A stretch of 64,000 bases of DNA from CAVQGZ01 sp963712175 (GCA_963712175.1 CAVQGZ010000001.1:124001-188000), one strand, 5' to 3'. Counted from the first letter of the stretch, positions 8,144-17,088 are shown. Notes: generated by a model from the letters alone, not told the origin. Program-made: numbers and translations.

Positions 8144-9542
8144 GGCCACCTCCTGCGGGCGTCACTTGCTCCAGAAGGTCCTGCCGGGTCAGGACCCCGA
8201 CCGGACGTCCGTCGTCCAGCACCATGACTGCGTCGGCGTCATGCAAGGCCTCGACCGCCGCCGTCACGGGCTCGCCCGACCCGATGGACGGGAGCGGAGG
8301 TGCCATGTGTCGCTCGACCGGGTCGGTCAACGCTGCTGCGCCGGTGAACAACGCCTCGAGAAGAGCGCGCTCCGACACCGACCCCGCCACCTCGGCCGCC
8401 ATCACGGGCGGCTCGGCCTTCACCACCGGGATCTGTGACACCGCGTACTCGCGCAGGATCGCCACAGCCTCGGCCACCGTCTCGTTCGGATGGGTGTGCA
8501 CCAGGTCCGGAAGGTCCCCGCTCTTGCCCCGGAGCACCTGTCCCACCGTCTCGTCGTCGGGATGGGAGCGCAGGAACCCGTACCGGGCCAGCCATGCGTC
8601 GTCGAAGACCTTGGACATGTAGCCACGCCCACCATCGGGGAGCAGCACGACGACGACTGCGTCGTCGCGTCCCTCGGCGGCGAGCTCCGCGGCTACCTGG
8701 ACAGCAGCGACGGTCGCCATCCCACAGGAGCCTCCGACGAGCAGCCCCTCCTCGCCGGCCATCCGGCGCGTCATGGCGAAGGAGTCCGCGTCACTCACCT
8801 CGATGATGCGGTCGCAGACGTCCGGGTCGTAGGTAGCGGGCCAGAAGTCCTCGCCGACACCCTCCACCAGGTAGGGGCGTCCCGTTCCGCCGGAGTACAC
8901 CGACCCAGCCGGGTCAGCCCCGACGATCTGCACTCGGCCGTCCGAGGCCTCCTTGAGGAAGCGACCGACCCCGGTGATCGTCCCGCCCGTACCGATGCCC
9001 GCCACGAAGTGCGTGATGCGGCCATCGGTCTGCTGCCAGATCTCCGGACCGGTCGTCTCGTAGTGCGAGCGCGGGTTGTTCTGGTTCGCGTACTGGTCGG
9101 GTTTCCAGGCGTCGGGGATCTCTCGGACCAGCCTGTCCGAGACCGAGTAGTAGGAGTCGGGGTGATCGGGGGCGACAGCCGTCGGACACACGTGCACTCG
9201 GGCTCCGTAGGCGCGCAGCACGTTGATCTTGTCAGCGGAGACCTTGTCCGGAACGACGAACTCACACGAGTAGCCGCGCTCCTGCGCCACCATCGCCAGC
9301 CCCACCCCGGTGTTGCCGCTGGTGGGCTCGACGATCGTCCCCCCGGGGCGCAGCTGCCCGGACGCCTCGGCGGCGTCGACCATGCGTACCGCTATCCGGT
9401 CCTTCACCGACCCGCCGGGGTTCAGGTACTCGACCTTCGCGAGCAGCAGCGGCCCCCCGGGATCGGGGTGCTCCACGACGCGACGCAGCCGGACGAGCGG
9501 GGTGTGCCCGACGAGATCGACCACCGAGTCCACGTACTCCAC
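8133..9542 (-). CDS. cbs: Cystathionine beta-synthase with C-terminal CBS pair
   Basis: Condenses serine (or O-acetylserine) with homocysteine to cystathionine, the opposite direction of transsulfuration to MetB. Residues 1-320 are the fold-II PLP domain: NPGGSVKDR with PLP-binding Lys47, PTSGNTG, and AGIGTGGTI phosphate loop. VGGSCGMA follows near 300. Residues 345-460 hold two CBS domains that in homologues bind adenosyl ligands. Length is 469. GTG 9542 was chosen because upstream codons in this frame belong to an antisense shadow; no clear ribosome site is seen, but the upstream gene ends only 10 bases away. Confidence 0.9.
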   Translation of the reverse strand: MEYVDSVVDLVGHTPLVRLRRVVEHPDPGGPLLLAKVEYLNPGGSVKDRIAVRMVDAAEASGQLRPGGTIVEPTSGNTGVGLAMVAQERGYSCEFVVPDKVSADKINVLRAYGARVHVCPTAVAPDHPDSYYSVSDRLVREIPDAWKPDQYANQNNPRSHYETTGPEIWQQTDGRITHFVAGIGTGGTITGVGRFLKEASDGRVQIVGADPAGSVYSGGTGRPYLVEGVGEDFWPATYDPDVCDRIIEVSDADSFAMTRRMAGEEGLLVGGSCGMATVAAVQVAAELAAEGRDDAVVVVLLPDGGRGYMSKVFDDAWLARYGFLRSHPDDETVGQVLRGKSGDLPDLVHTHPNETVAEAVAILREYAVSQIPVVKAEPPVMAAEVAGSVSERALLEALFTGAAALTDPVERHMAPPLPSIGSGEPVTAAVEALHDADAVMVLDDGRPVGVLTRQDLLEQVTPAGGGRGR

Positions 9543-9552
9543 GCGCGTGAGC

Positions 9553-10266
9553 CTAGGCGGGGTCGACGGAGTCAGGCTCCGCGGTAACCGGGCCTTCATC
9601 CAGCAGCCGGTCCAGCTCGCGCTGATGTCCCATGACGACCACCTGGTCGCCGGCATGCAGCTCCACGTCGGACGGCGGGCCAGTGACGAACTCCCCGCTG
9701 CGTCCACCGGGGCGCACCCCCAGAACCCGCACGGCGGGCATGGCCTGCTGCAGGCCACGAACGCTGCGCAGGGGCACGTCATCCACCAAGGTCAGCGCTA
9801 CGACACGGACGTCCGGGCCGAGCGCGAGCAACGGTTCGTAGGAGTCTGCCACGGCCCGCTGGATCAGCGGCTGCGATGCGCGCCTGCCGAGGTCCACGAA
9901 GTAGCGGGTCACCGGAGGGCTGAAGGCCAGGACGACGACGACCGAGAGCCCGGCGACCATCACGAGCAGCCGGGTCGACGTCTGGCCGGGCCCCGGAGCG
10001 AGCAACCCGAGCAGCACCGTGACCACGAGCGTCGGCACACCCAGGTTCCCGACGAACATCGTCGTGGAGATCACCCGTCGGCGAGCCGGATGGTTCACGA
10101 CGTTCTCTGCTTCCGTCGTGGTGAAGCCGGCCCCGGTGAAGGCGGACCGTGCCTGGAAGGCGGCCATCTCCGCAGGCATGCCGGTGGCGACGAGGGCGCC
10201 AGTCGAGAGCCGCGTGAACAGCATCGACAGCAGCGCGACGATCAGGAACGTGGCTACGGCATACAC
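9553..10266 (-). CDS. Membrane protein with TrkA-C (RCK_C) domain
   Basis: 237 residues. Residues 1-20 are a membrane helix, and two more follow at about 68-90 and 97-115. Residues 150-225 resemble the TrkA C-terminal ligand-binding domain, with a characteristic ELHAGDQVVVMGH turn. GFTTTEAENVV after the first helix resembles cation-transporter loops. It may gate or sense ions, but no NAD-binding RCK_N domain is present. GTG 10266 has GAGGAG seven bases upstream. It is first in an apparent operon with cbs and the methyltransferase. Confidence 0.72.
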   Translation of the reverse strand: MYAVATFLIVALLSMLFTRLSTGALVATGMPAEMAAFQARSAFTGAGFTTTEAENVVNHPARRRVISTTMFVGNLGVPTLVVTVLLGLLAPGPGQTSTRLLVMVAGLSVVVVLAFSPPVTRYFVDLGRRASQPLIQRAVADSYEPLLALGPDVRVVALTLVDDVPLRSVRGLQQAMPAVRVLGVRPGGRSGEFVTGPPSDVELHAGDQVVVMGHQRELDRLLDEGPVTAEPDSVDPA

Positions 10267-10312
10267 AGGTCGCTCCTCACGCCGGTTTGACGTCGGTGGG
10301 CAGGGACACGTG

Positions 10313-10633
10313 TCAGGGCAGGGCCCGGCGCAGCTCGACCAGGAGGGCGTGTGCCTCGGTGAGGTCCTTCCTGCTCAGCCCCCCGCCGACCGCCAGCAGG
10401 TCGTAGGTCAGGACGCTCACCTGGTCGCCGAGCGCCCGCACCGAGGCGGACGGCAGCGGGCGAGGCGCCATGCCCTGGGCTCGTAGGGACAAGGCCGCAA
10501 GAGCCTCGACCGACGAACGGGCCTGCGCCTCGACGGCCAGCAGACGCGGCTGGGCAAGGTGGCGCAACCGGTCCGCCACCACGTCGGCGACCGCACGCAC
10601 GTCAGCCTCGTCAGGGGCCGACGGCGAGAGCAT
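10313..10633 (-). CDS. Hypothetical helical protein, 106 residues
   Basis: I do not recognise this family. It is Ala/Leu/Arg-rich and predicted all-helical, with no membrane segment or signal peptide. The segment VVADRLRHLAQPRLLAVEAQ reads as an amphipathic helix. ATG 10633 is the best start, without a clear ribosome site. It is divergent from the LCP gene, with 18 bases between start codons, so the two probably share control. Codon use matches the neighbours. Confidence 0.55.
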   Translation of the reverse strand: MLSPSAPDEADVRAVADVVADRLRHLAQPRLLAVEAQARSSVEALAALSLRAQGMAPRPLPSASVRALGDQVSVLTYDLLAVGGGLSRKDLTEAHALLVELRRALP

Positions 10634-10638
10634 CGGAG

Positions 10639-10644
10639 TAGGTT
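10639..10644 (+). promoter_or_regulatory. -10 box of the LCP gene
   Basis: TAGGTT lies seven bases before ATG 10652, so transcription would begin at or next to the start codon. Confidence 0.5.
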
Positions 10645-10651
10645 GCCAGAC

Positions 10652-11731
10652 ATGAGCCCGGCCCGGGGTCGGCATGTGCCCGAGGACGACCCCATGCAGC
10701 AGACCCAGCTGTTCGCGCAGGTGAGCGACGCGGGTGCGACGACCGTGCTGCCACCCACTGTCGACACCCCGCGACGTCGGCGGCCCGGGCGAATGCTGCT
10801 GGTCGTCGTTGCCAGCGTGCTGGCGGTCCTCATCGGCTACGGGCTTCTGCTGCTGGTGGTCGCCTACGCCGGGCTGGACCGGGTCGAGGCCTTCCCGGAC
10901 GGGGCGCGGCCGGCGCCGGCGCCCGGGCACACCTGGCTCGTCGTGGGCTCGGACAGTCGCGACGACCTCACCGACGAGCAGAAGCAGGAGCTGTCCACCG
11001 GGTCGTCGTCCGGGCAGCTGACCGACACGATCATGATGCTGACGACGGCCCCGGACGGAGTCGCGACCCTGATCAGCATCCCGCGGGACTCGCTCGTGGA
11101 GATCCCTGGCTTCGGCCAGAACAAGATCAACGCGGCGTACTCCCTGGGCGGTGCCCCGCTGCTCGTCCAGACCGTCGAGCAGGCGACGGGAGTGCGCATC
11201 GGGGGCTACGTCGAGGTCGGCTTCGACGGGTTCTACGAGATCGTCGAGGCCGTCGGGGGCGTCGAGGTCTGCCTGGAGGCACCCATCGCGGACGAGCGGG
11301 CCGGCATCGACCTACCAGCGGGTTGCCAGACCCTCGGTGGTGCCGACGCGCTGGGCTACGTGCGCACCCGCTACACCGACCCCAACGGCGACTTCGGCCG
11401 AGTCGAGCGGCAACGCGAGTTCGTGGCTGCACTCGCGGCCACGGTCGCCACCCCCCAGGTGCTGCTGAACCCGCTGCGGGCCGTTCCGCTGGCAGCGGCC
11501 GCCGGTGACGCCCTGGTCGTGGACGACGACGCGGGACCCGTCGACCTCGGCCGGTTCGGGATCGCGACCCTTCGGGCCAGCGGCGCGGGGGGCCAGATGC
11601 TCACGGTCCCGTTCGGGGGCTACGCCACCACCAGTGCCGGGTCTGTCGTGCTGTGGGACGAGGCCGAGGCCGAGGCGCTGTTCTCGGCCATCCGGGAGGG
11701 GACGGCCGTTCCCGAGCGGTTGATCGCCTAG
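10652..11731 (+). CDS. LytR-CpsA-Psr (LCP) family wall-polymer ligase
   Basis: LCP enzymes transfer undecaprenyl-linked glycopolymers onto peptidoglycan (in actinobacteria, teichoic acid- or arabinogalactan-like polymers). Residues 1-48 are a cytoplasmic tail ending in RRRRPGR, and 49-72 a membrane helix. The extracellular LCP domain from about 90 has GSDSRDD, TDTIMMLT, SIPRDSLVEIPGFGQNKINAAY with conserved lipid-phosphate-binding arginines, and a later YVRTRYTDPNGDFGRVERQRE. Length is 359. ATG 10652 fits a leaderless promoter; ATG 10694 is an alternative. Its stop TAG forms part of the next gene's -10 box. Confidence 0.88.
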   Translation: MSPARGRHVPEDDPMQQTQLFAQVSDAGATTVLPPTVDTPRRRRPGRMLLVVVASVLAVLIGYGLLLLVVAYAGLDRVEAFPDGARPAPAPGHTWLVVGSDSRDDLTDEQKQELSTGSSSGQLTDTIMMLTTAPDGVATLISIPRDSLVEIPGFGQNKINAAYSLGGAPLLVQTVEQATGVRIGGYVEVGFDGFYEIVEAVGGVEVCLEAPIADERAGIDLPAGCQTLGGADALGYVRTRYTDPNGDFGRVERQREFVAALAATVATPQVLLNPLRAVPLAAAAGDALVVDDDAGPVDLGRFGIATLRASGAGGQMLTVPFGGYATTSAGSVVLWDEAEAEALFSAIREGTAVPERLIA

Positions 11732-11734
11732 CCT
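11729..11734 (+). promoter_or_regulatory. -10 box of ugd, built on the LCP stop codon
   Basis: TAGCCT, whose TAG is the LCP stop codon, is followed seven bases later by ATG 11742. It would give ugd an independent leaderless transcript. Confidence 0.5.
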
Positions 11735-11741
11735 GACGGTC

Positions 11742-13062
11742 ATGAGCCCCCGTATCACCGTCATCGGGACGGGCTACCTCGGAGCCACGCACGCGGCCTG
11801 CATGGCCGAGCTCGGGTTCGAGGTGCTTGGTGTGGACGTCGACGAGTCGAAGGTGAAGTCGCTGGCCGACGGCGAGGTTCCCTTCTACGAGCCCGACCTC
11901 GAGCCGATGCTGCGCCGGCACGTCGACTCCGGCAGGCTGCGCTTCACCACCTCCCTCGCCGAGGCCGCCGAGTTCGGCGACGTCCACTTCATCTGCGTAG
12001 GCACCCCGCAGCGCGCCGACAGCCTGGCTGCGGACATGTCCCACGTCGATGCATCCGTCACCGGGCTTGCCCAGCACCTGACCCGTCCAGCACTCGTCGT
12101 CGGCAAGTCCACGGTCCCCGTCGGCACGGCCGCCCGCCTGCTGGAGCTTCTCCACAGCACCGCGCCGGCGCGCAAAGACGTCTCGCTTGCCTGGAACCCG
12201 GAGTTCCTGCGCGAGGGTCACGCCGTCAACGACACGCTGTCGCCGGACCGGCTCGTGTTCGGACTGCAGCCGCCCTGAGGACGAGGCCACGCTGCGCGAG
12301 GTCTACGCGACGGCGATCGCCGACGGCTGCCCGGTGGTGACCACGGACTTCGCCACGGCCGAGCTCGTCAAGGTGGCCGCGAACTCGTTCCTCGCCACCA
12401 AGATCTCCTTCATCAACGCCATCGCCGAGGTGTGCGAGGTCGTGGACGCCGACGTGGTCGCCCTGGCCGATGCCATCGGGCACGACGCGCGGATCGGTCG
12501 ACGCTTCCTCAACGCCGGACTCGGCTTCGGCGGGGGGTGCCTGCCCAAGGACATCCGCGCGTTCATGGCTCGCGCCGGCGAGATCGGCGCCGCCGACGCC
12601 CTCTCCTTCCTGCGCGAGATCGACTCGATCAACATGCGGCGCCGCCAGCGCGCGGTCGAGGTGACCCGGGAGCTCCTCGACGGGTCGGTGCTGGGCGCCC
12701 GCGTGGCGGTCCTGGGCGTGGCGTTCAAGCCCGAGTCGGACGACGTGCGCGACTCACCCGCGCTGAACGTCGCCGGTCAGCTGCAGCTGCAGGGCGCACA
12801 AGTGCGCGTCTACGACCCCAAGGCCATGGCGAACGCGCGTCGGGTCTTCCCGACCTTGATATACACCGGGTCGGTCGAGGAGGCCTGTCACGACGCCGAC
12901 GCCGTGCTGCACCTCACGGAGTGGGCCGAGTTCGCGCGGCTCGACCCTGCGGACCTGCTGCAGACCGTTCGCCAGCCGCACGTCGTCGATGGCCGCAACA
13001 CTCTGGACGCTCATGCGTGGCGCACCGCGGGGTGGACCTATCGGGGGCTGGGACGTCCGTGA
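11742..13062 (+). pseudogene. ugd: UDP-glucose 6-dehydrogenase, interrupted by a frameshift
   Basis: Oxidises UDP-glucose to UDP-glucuronate for envelope polysaccharides. The first frame (11742-12278) has GTGYLGATHA (NAD loop) and SPDRLVFGL. The second frame, readable to 13062, continues with PEDEATLREVYA, ELVKVAANSFLATKISFINA, GFGGGCLPKDIR with the catalytic Cys, and GVAFKPESDDVRDSP. One extra base at about 12264-12276, in the run CAGCCGCCC, explains the break; removing it gives 439 residues, the usual size. A sequencing insertion is likelier than decay because both halves keep all key residues. The LCP neighbour fits an envelope role. Confidence 0.85.
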
Positions 13063-13496
13063 GGTCCGCCCGGACGGGTCAGCGCGAGCCGTCCGACGCG
13101 CTGATCAGACGAGTCCTGGAGGACTGCGAGGTGTGGGCCGTCGTCGGCCTCTCCCACAACACGGCCCGAGCTGCGTACGGGGTGGCCAGCTTCCTTCAGG
13201 GCCATGGCAAGCAGATCGTCCCGGTTCACCCGTCGGCACAGACAGTGCACGGCGAGCCTGGCTACGCCAGCCTCGGCGAGATCCCCTTCGACGTGGACTG
13301 CGTCGACGTCTTCGTACGCTCCGAGCTCGCCGGCCCGATAGCGGACCAGGCCATCGAGATCGGTGCGTCCGCCGTCTGGTTCCAGCTCGGTGTGATGGAC
13401 GCCGAGGCCGCCGCTCGCGTGATGGCGGCCGGGATCGACATGGTGATGGATCGGTGCCCGGCTATCGAGTGGCCTCGTCTCGGACCCGCTGCCTGA
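13059..13496 (+). CDS. CoA-binding domain protein (YccU type)
   Basis: 145 residues forming one Rossmann CoA-binding domain, as in the stand-alone YccU family. The start reads VWAVVGLSHNTARAAYGVASFLQ, followed by VPVHPSAQTVHGEPGYASL and GASAVWFQLGVMD. The biochemical role of the family is poorly known. GTG 13059 shares GTGA with the ugd stop, so it is coupled to ugd. Its last 35 bases overlap the convergent 3' end of purE on the other strand, an unusual antisense arrangement. Confidence 0.82.
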   Translation: MRSARTGQREPSDALIRRVLEDCEVWAVVGLSHNTARAAYGVASFLQGHGKQIVPVHPSAQTVHGEPGYASLGEIPFDVDCVDVFVRSELAGPIADQAIEIGASAVWFQLGVMDAEAAARVMAAGIDMVMDRCPAIEWPRLGPAA

Positions 13497-13992
13497 GCGC
13501 ATCCCCCTTCGCCCGGGCGGTCTGCTCCAGGTCTTGCTGAAAGGCCTGCATGGCCCCTCGCAGCCGGTCGGCGTCCTCCCCCTCGCCGGAGGCGAGGATG
13601 CGCACGGCGAGCAGCCCCGCGTTGCGGGCGCCGCCGACGGCCACCGTCGCTACCGGGACGCCGCTCGGCATCTGCACGATCGACAGCAGCGAGTCGAGCC
13701 CGTCCAGGACAGCCAGCGGCACCGGGACCCCGATGACGGGCAGCGCGGTCACCGACGCCAGCATGCCCGGCAGGTGGGCGGCACCGCCGGCACCGGCGAT
13801 GATGACCCGGAGCCCACGCGCCGCCGCCTCCTCACCGTAGGAGATCATGGCTCGCGGCATCCGGTGGGCCGACACCACGTCGACCTCGTGCGCCACGTCG
13901 AACTCGTCCAGCGCGTCCGCGGCCGCCCGCATCGTCGGCCAGTCGCTGTCCGAGCCCATGACGACCCCCACGACCGGGCGCGTGCTGCTCAC
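13462..13992 (-). CDS. purE: 5-(carboxyamino)imidazole ribonucleotide mutase
   Basis: Class I PurE moves the carboxyl group of N5-CAIR to C4, giving CAIR in purine synthesis. GVVMGSDSDWPTM opens the protein, VSAHRMPRAM gives the active-site His, and AGAGGAAHLPGM follows. The 176 residues include a slightly long helical C-terminus. GTG 13992 shares GTGA with the end of purK, so the pair is coupled. The 3' end overlaps the CoA-binding gene tail-to-tail. Confidence 0.95.
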   Translation of the reverse strand: MSSTRPVVGVVMGSDSDWPTMRAAADALDEFDVAHEVDVVSAHRMPRAMISYGEEAAARGLRVIIAGAGGAAHLPGMLASVTALPVIGVPVPLAVLDGLDSLLSIVQMPSGVPVATVAVGGARNAGLLAVRILASGEGEDADRLRGAMQAFQQDLEQTARAKGDALRQRVRDEATR

Positions 13993-15185
13993 TCGTCGAT
14001 CACCCCGCTGATGTAGTCCGCTGCGTGCCAGGCGCGGGCACGCAGCGAGTCGACGTCGTCGCCCGTGACGGTGACGTGCCCGACCTTGCGGCCCGGGCGG
14101 ACGGTCTTGCCGTACAGGTGCACCCGCACCCCCGGGTCACGGGCCATGACATGGCGCAGGGCCGAGTGCAGCTCCGGAAGGTCGCCGCCCAGCACGTTGA
14201 CCATCACCGTGACCGGAGTGATCGCGTGCGGCGGGCCCAGTGGCAGGTCCAGGACCGCGCGCAGATGGTTCTCGAACTGCGAGGTCGCGGCGCCGTCGAT
14301 GCTCCAGTGCCCGCTGTTGTGCGGGCGCATGGCCAGCTCGTTGACCAGAACCCGCCCGTCGGCCAGCTCGAACAGCTCGACCGCGAGAACACCCACGACG
14401 TCGACTCGTTCCGCCACCTCGAGCGCGAGCTGCTGGGCAGCGGTGGCCGTCTCCTGCGACAGACCCGGCGCCGGCGCCACGACCTCGACACAGATGCCGT
14501 CACGCTGCACCGACTCCACGACGGGATAGCTGACCGCCTGGCCGGAGGGCGACCGAGCAACGACCGCTGCCAGCTCTCGGACGAAGGGGACCCGTTCCTC
14601 GACGACGACCGGCACGCGTGCCAGGAAGACGTCGGCAGACTCGTCAGGTCCCTGCGCGGTCCAGACGCCCTTGCCGTCGTACCCGCCTCGCGCTGTCTTG
14701 AGCACGACCGGCCATCCCCCCACCGCCTCGACAGCCTCGGGGAGCTCCTCGGGAGTCTCGATGACGGCAAAGCGCGGCAGCGGGATGCCGGCTGCGCGCA
14801 GCCCGCGTCGCATGACGGCCTTGTCCGTGGCGTAGGGCAGGGCGTGCGGACCAGGACGGACCACGACCTGCTCGGCCTGCAGGGCGTGCAGGTGGGCGGT
14901 GGGTACATGCTCGTGGTCGAAGGTCAGGACGTCGAGGTCGGCGGCGAAGCGCTGCAGGTCGGGCAGTCCACGCTCGTCACCGACTGTCGTCGCCGGGATG
15001 ACCTGGGCTGCCGAGTCGTCCGCGCGCGCCGCCAGCAGCCGCAGGTCGAGGTCGAGCTGGATGGCCGGTGGCGCCATCATCCGGGCCAGCTGTCCAGCAC
15101 CCACCACACCGACGACCGGGCGGGCTCGGGCACCGGTCGTGGCCAGGTCACCCGAGTCCGCGGCCGGTCTGCTGGAGCCCACCAC
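13989..15185 (-). CDS. purK: 5-(carboxyamino)imidazole ribonucleotide synthase
   Basis: An ATP-grasp enzyme making N5-CAIR from AIR, bicarbonate and ATP, and partner of the adjacent PurE. VVGVVGAGQLARMM is the N-terminal dinucleotide-like fold, FDHEHVP contains the conserved region before the grasp domain, TARGGYDGKGV is the ATP loop, and NELAMRPHNSGHW is the metal/ATP site. GTG 15185 (398 residues) fits a leaderless start. The roughly 20 residues before the first strand form a short polar extension. Confidence 0.94.
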   Translation of the reverse strand: MVGSSRPAADSGDLATTGARARPVVGVVGAGQLARMMAPPAIQLDLDLRLLAARADDSAAQVIPATTVGDERGLPDLQRFAADLDVLTFDHEHVPTAHLHALQAEQVVVRPGPHALPYATDKAVMRRGLRAAGIPLPRFAVIETPEELPEAVEAVGGWPVVLKTARGGYDGKGVWTAQGPDESADVFLARVPVVVEERVPFVRELAAVVARSPSGQAVSYPVVESVQRDGICVEVVAPAPGLSQETATAAQQLALEVAERVDVVGVLAVELFELADGRVLVNELAMRPHNSGHWSIDGAATSQFENHLRAVLDLPLGPPHAITPVTVMVNVLGGDLPELHSALRHVMARDPGVRVHLYGKTVRPGRKVGHVTVTGDDVDSLRARAWHAADYISGVIDE

Positions 15186-15192
15186 GGCGGCA

Positions 15193-15198
15193 ACCCTA
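15193..15198 (-). promoter_or_regulatory. -10 box of purK
   Basis: On the minus strand TAGGGT precedes GTG 15185 by seven bases. Confidence 0.45.
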
Positions 15199-15284
15199 GC
15201 CGGGGCCCGCCGGGGTGGGCGAAGGATCCACGGCACCGCGTTCCAGACGGTTGCAGCTCGCTCTGCGCTGCGCCGGCATCACCG

Positions 15285-15290
15285 TACGAT
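15285..15290 (+). promoter_or_regulatory. -10 box of gtrA-like gene
   Basis: TACGAT is six bases before ATG 15297, so the transcript is expected to be leaderless. Confidence 0.5.
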
Positions 15291-15296
15291 TGCCCG

Positions 15297-15785
15297 ATGC
15301 GAGGTCCGGACGCGACCCGTTCGCGGTTCGGCTCCGCGGCGGGCGAGGTCGCACGGTTTCTGACCGTGGGAGGTGCCGGCTTCGTCGTCGACGTCGGCCT
15401 GTTCAACCTGCTGCGGTTCGACGCGGGCTTCGGAGACGGCCAGGGAGTGCTGTACGAGAAGCCGTTGACCGCCAAGATCATCTCCGTGGTGGCCGCCACC
15501 CTCGTCACCTATGCCGGCAACCGCTCCTGGACCTGGCGCCACCGCCAGCGCACCGGCCTGGTGCGCGAGTACGGGCTCTTCTTCCTCCTGAACGGCGTGG
15601 CGATGGGCATATCCGTGCTCACGCTTGCCGTGAGCCACTACGTGCTGGGGTTCACCGGCCCCGTTGCCGACAACATCGCTGCCAACGTCATCGGCCTCGC
15701 TCTGGGGACGGCGTTCCGCTTCTTCGCCTACCGGCGCTGGGTCTTCAAGGCGACGGTCACGGCGCCCGCGGCCGTCGCGCCCTGA
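15297..15785 (+). CDS. GtrA-family membrane protein
   Basis: GtrA-like proteins have four membrane helices and are thought to flip or present lipid-linked sugars for wall or O-antigen glycosylation. Here 162 residues hold helices at about 20-40, 55-80, 95-115 and 122-145. Family residues include VGGAGFVVDVGLFNLL and the C-terminal FRFFAYRRWVFK. The TYAGNRSWTWRHR loop between helices 2 and 3 is also typical. It is divergent from purK and convergent with the PH-domain gene, 12 bases away. Confidence 0.88.
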   Translation: MRGPDATRSRFGSAAGEVARFLTVGGAGFVVDVGLFNLLRFDAGFGDGQGVLYEKPLTAKIISVVAATLVTYAGNRSWTWRHRQRTGLVREYGLFFLLNGVAMGISVLTLAVSHYVLGFTGPVADNIAANVIGLALGTAFRFFAYRRWVFKATVTAPAAVAP

Positions 15786-15797
15786 CGACCGCGCCCG

Positions 15798-16295
15798 TCA
15801 GGCGTCGTGCGGTCCCTTGGTGATCAGGTCCGTGAGCACGCGCTGCACGTTCTCCACGTCGGGCACGTCGTTGAACACGACGTTGGACGTGTCAGCCGAG
15901 GACTCGATGAGCAGGGTGCCGCACCCGACCATGCGGTCGACCGGCCCCTTCGAGAACGACACGCCGCTGACCCGCTGCAGCGGGATGTTGCGCCCGGTCT
16001 GCCGGATGATCCCGTTGCGCTCCATGATCCGCTGCGTGGTGATCGTGTAGCTGGAGCTCAGCCACCGGATGAGCGGTACCACGGCGAACCAGAGCAACAT
16101 CACCACGATGACGGCGATGCCGACCCAGCGGATGACGTCCTCGACGCCTCCGCTGGGCAGGAGCGCCATGAGCAGCACGAAGGCAACGACGCCCAGGACG
16201 ATCCACATGATCGATCCGAGCAGCGCCTTCCAGTGGGTGCGGGTGTGGATCAGGACGGCCTCGCCGGTGCCCAACGCGTCTTCGGGGTATGCCAT
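15798..16295 (-). CDS. Bacterial PH-domain membrane protein
   Basis: 165 residues. Two membrane helices lie at about 22-45 and 58-78, followed by a bPH_2 (DUF304) domain with SSYTITTQRIMERNGIIRQ and IPLQRVSGVSF. This family is common in actinobacteria and has no settled function. ATG 16295 is the start, with only a weak AGGA-like ribosome site. It lies 52 bases downstream of birA in the same direction and may be the last gene of the ppc-birA transcript. Confidence 0.85.
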   Translation of the reverse strand: MAYPEDALGTGEAVLIHTRTHWKALLGSIMWIVLGVVAFVLLMALLPSGGVEDVIRWVGIAVIVVMLLWFAVVPLIRWLSSSYTITTQRIMERNGIIRQTGRNIPLQRVSGVSFSKGPVDRMVGCGTLLIESSADTSNVVFNDVPDVENVQRVLTDLITKGPHDA

Positions 16296-16347
16296 GGGCG
16301 CATCCTGGCACGGCGACTGCCGACACCTGTGTCGCGGCGCACCTGCG

Positions 16348-17084
16348 TCACCGCGGCCGCAGGTGCACGACGTCTCCGGCTGCCAGAGCGACAGAGCCGG
16401 TCGGGGTGCTCACGACGAGGCGTCCGTCCTCGTCGAGCGCAACGGCCCGGCCGGCGATGTCGTCCCCGCCGGGCAGCATGACCCGCACCTCGTGACCCAG
16501 GGTCGCGCAACGCTGCTCGTACGCAGACCGAACTGCGGATGAGTCCGTGGCCCAGGTGCCCACCCACCGCCGCAGCGACCCCAGGACGGCGTGGGCCACC
16601 TGCGCGGGGCTGCGCCCGACACCGAGCTCGGCAAGACTCGCCGACCCCGGTGGCAGCCCCTCGGGGCGCAGGTTCAGCCCGACGCCGAGCACGAACGCGG
16701 GTGGGCACCCCGAGGCCGAGCCCTCGACGCGGTCGGCGATCAGACCGGCCAGCTTCCCGCGGGGGCAGAGCACGTCGTTGGGCCACTTGAGCGACAGCCC
16801 CGGTGCGTCCAGCTCCCCCAGCGCCTCGACGACGGCGATCCCCGACACCAGGGGCAGCCACGTCCAACCATCGAGTCGCGGTGGCCGCAGGAGGACCGAC
16901 ATGGCGAGCCCGGAGCCGGCCGGACAGGACCACTCGCGTCCACGGCGCCCTCGTCCGCCTGTCTGAGACGTGGTTGCCAGGGCTTGCTCGCCGGCACCCG
17001 CACTCGCTCGGTCCACGAGCTCAGCCTGAGTCGAGCCGATCTCGTGGACCCACGCGAGCGGTACCGACTCAGCCGAGCCCGCGG

Positions 17085-17088
<4 letters not shown>
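16348..17088 (-). CDS. birA: Biotin--[acetyl-CoA-carboxylase] ligase
   Basis: Activates biotin to biotinyl-AMP and attaches it to the BCCP lysine, here presumably that of the carboxylase at 27-28.8 kb. The order of motifs is STQAEL, TGGRGRRGREW (the adenylate-binding GRGRxGR loop), KWPNDVL with the catalytic Lys, KLAGLIADR and GVGLNL, then an SH3-like C-terminal domain. At 246 residues it lacks the DNA-binding N-terminus of E. coli BirA, so it is not a repressor. ATG 17088 shares ATGA with the ppc stop. Confidence 0.93.

Noticed and set aside
10305..10314. Palindrome GACACGTGTC beside the TrkA-C gene
   Set aside because: Only 10 bp, overlaps the stop of the hypothetical gene, and no partner sites are visible; such palindromes are expected by chance in GC-rich DNA.
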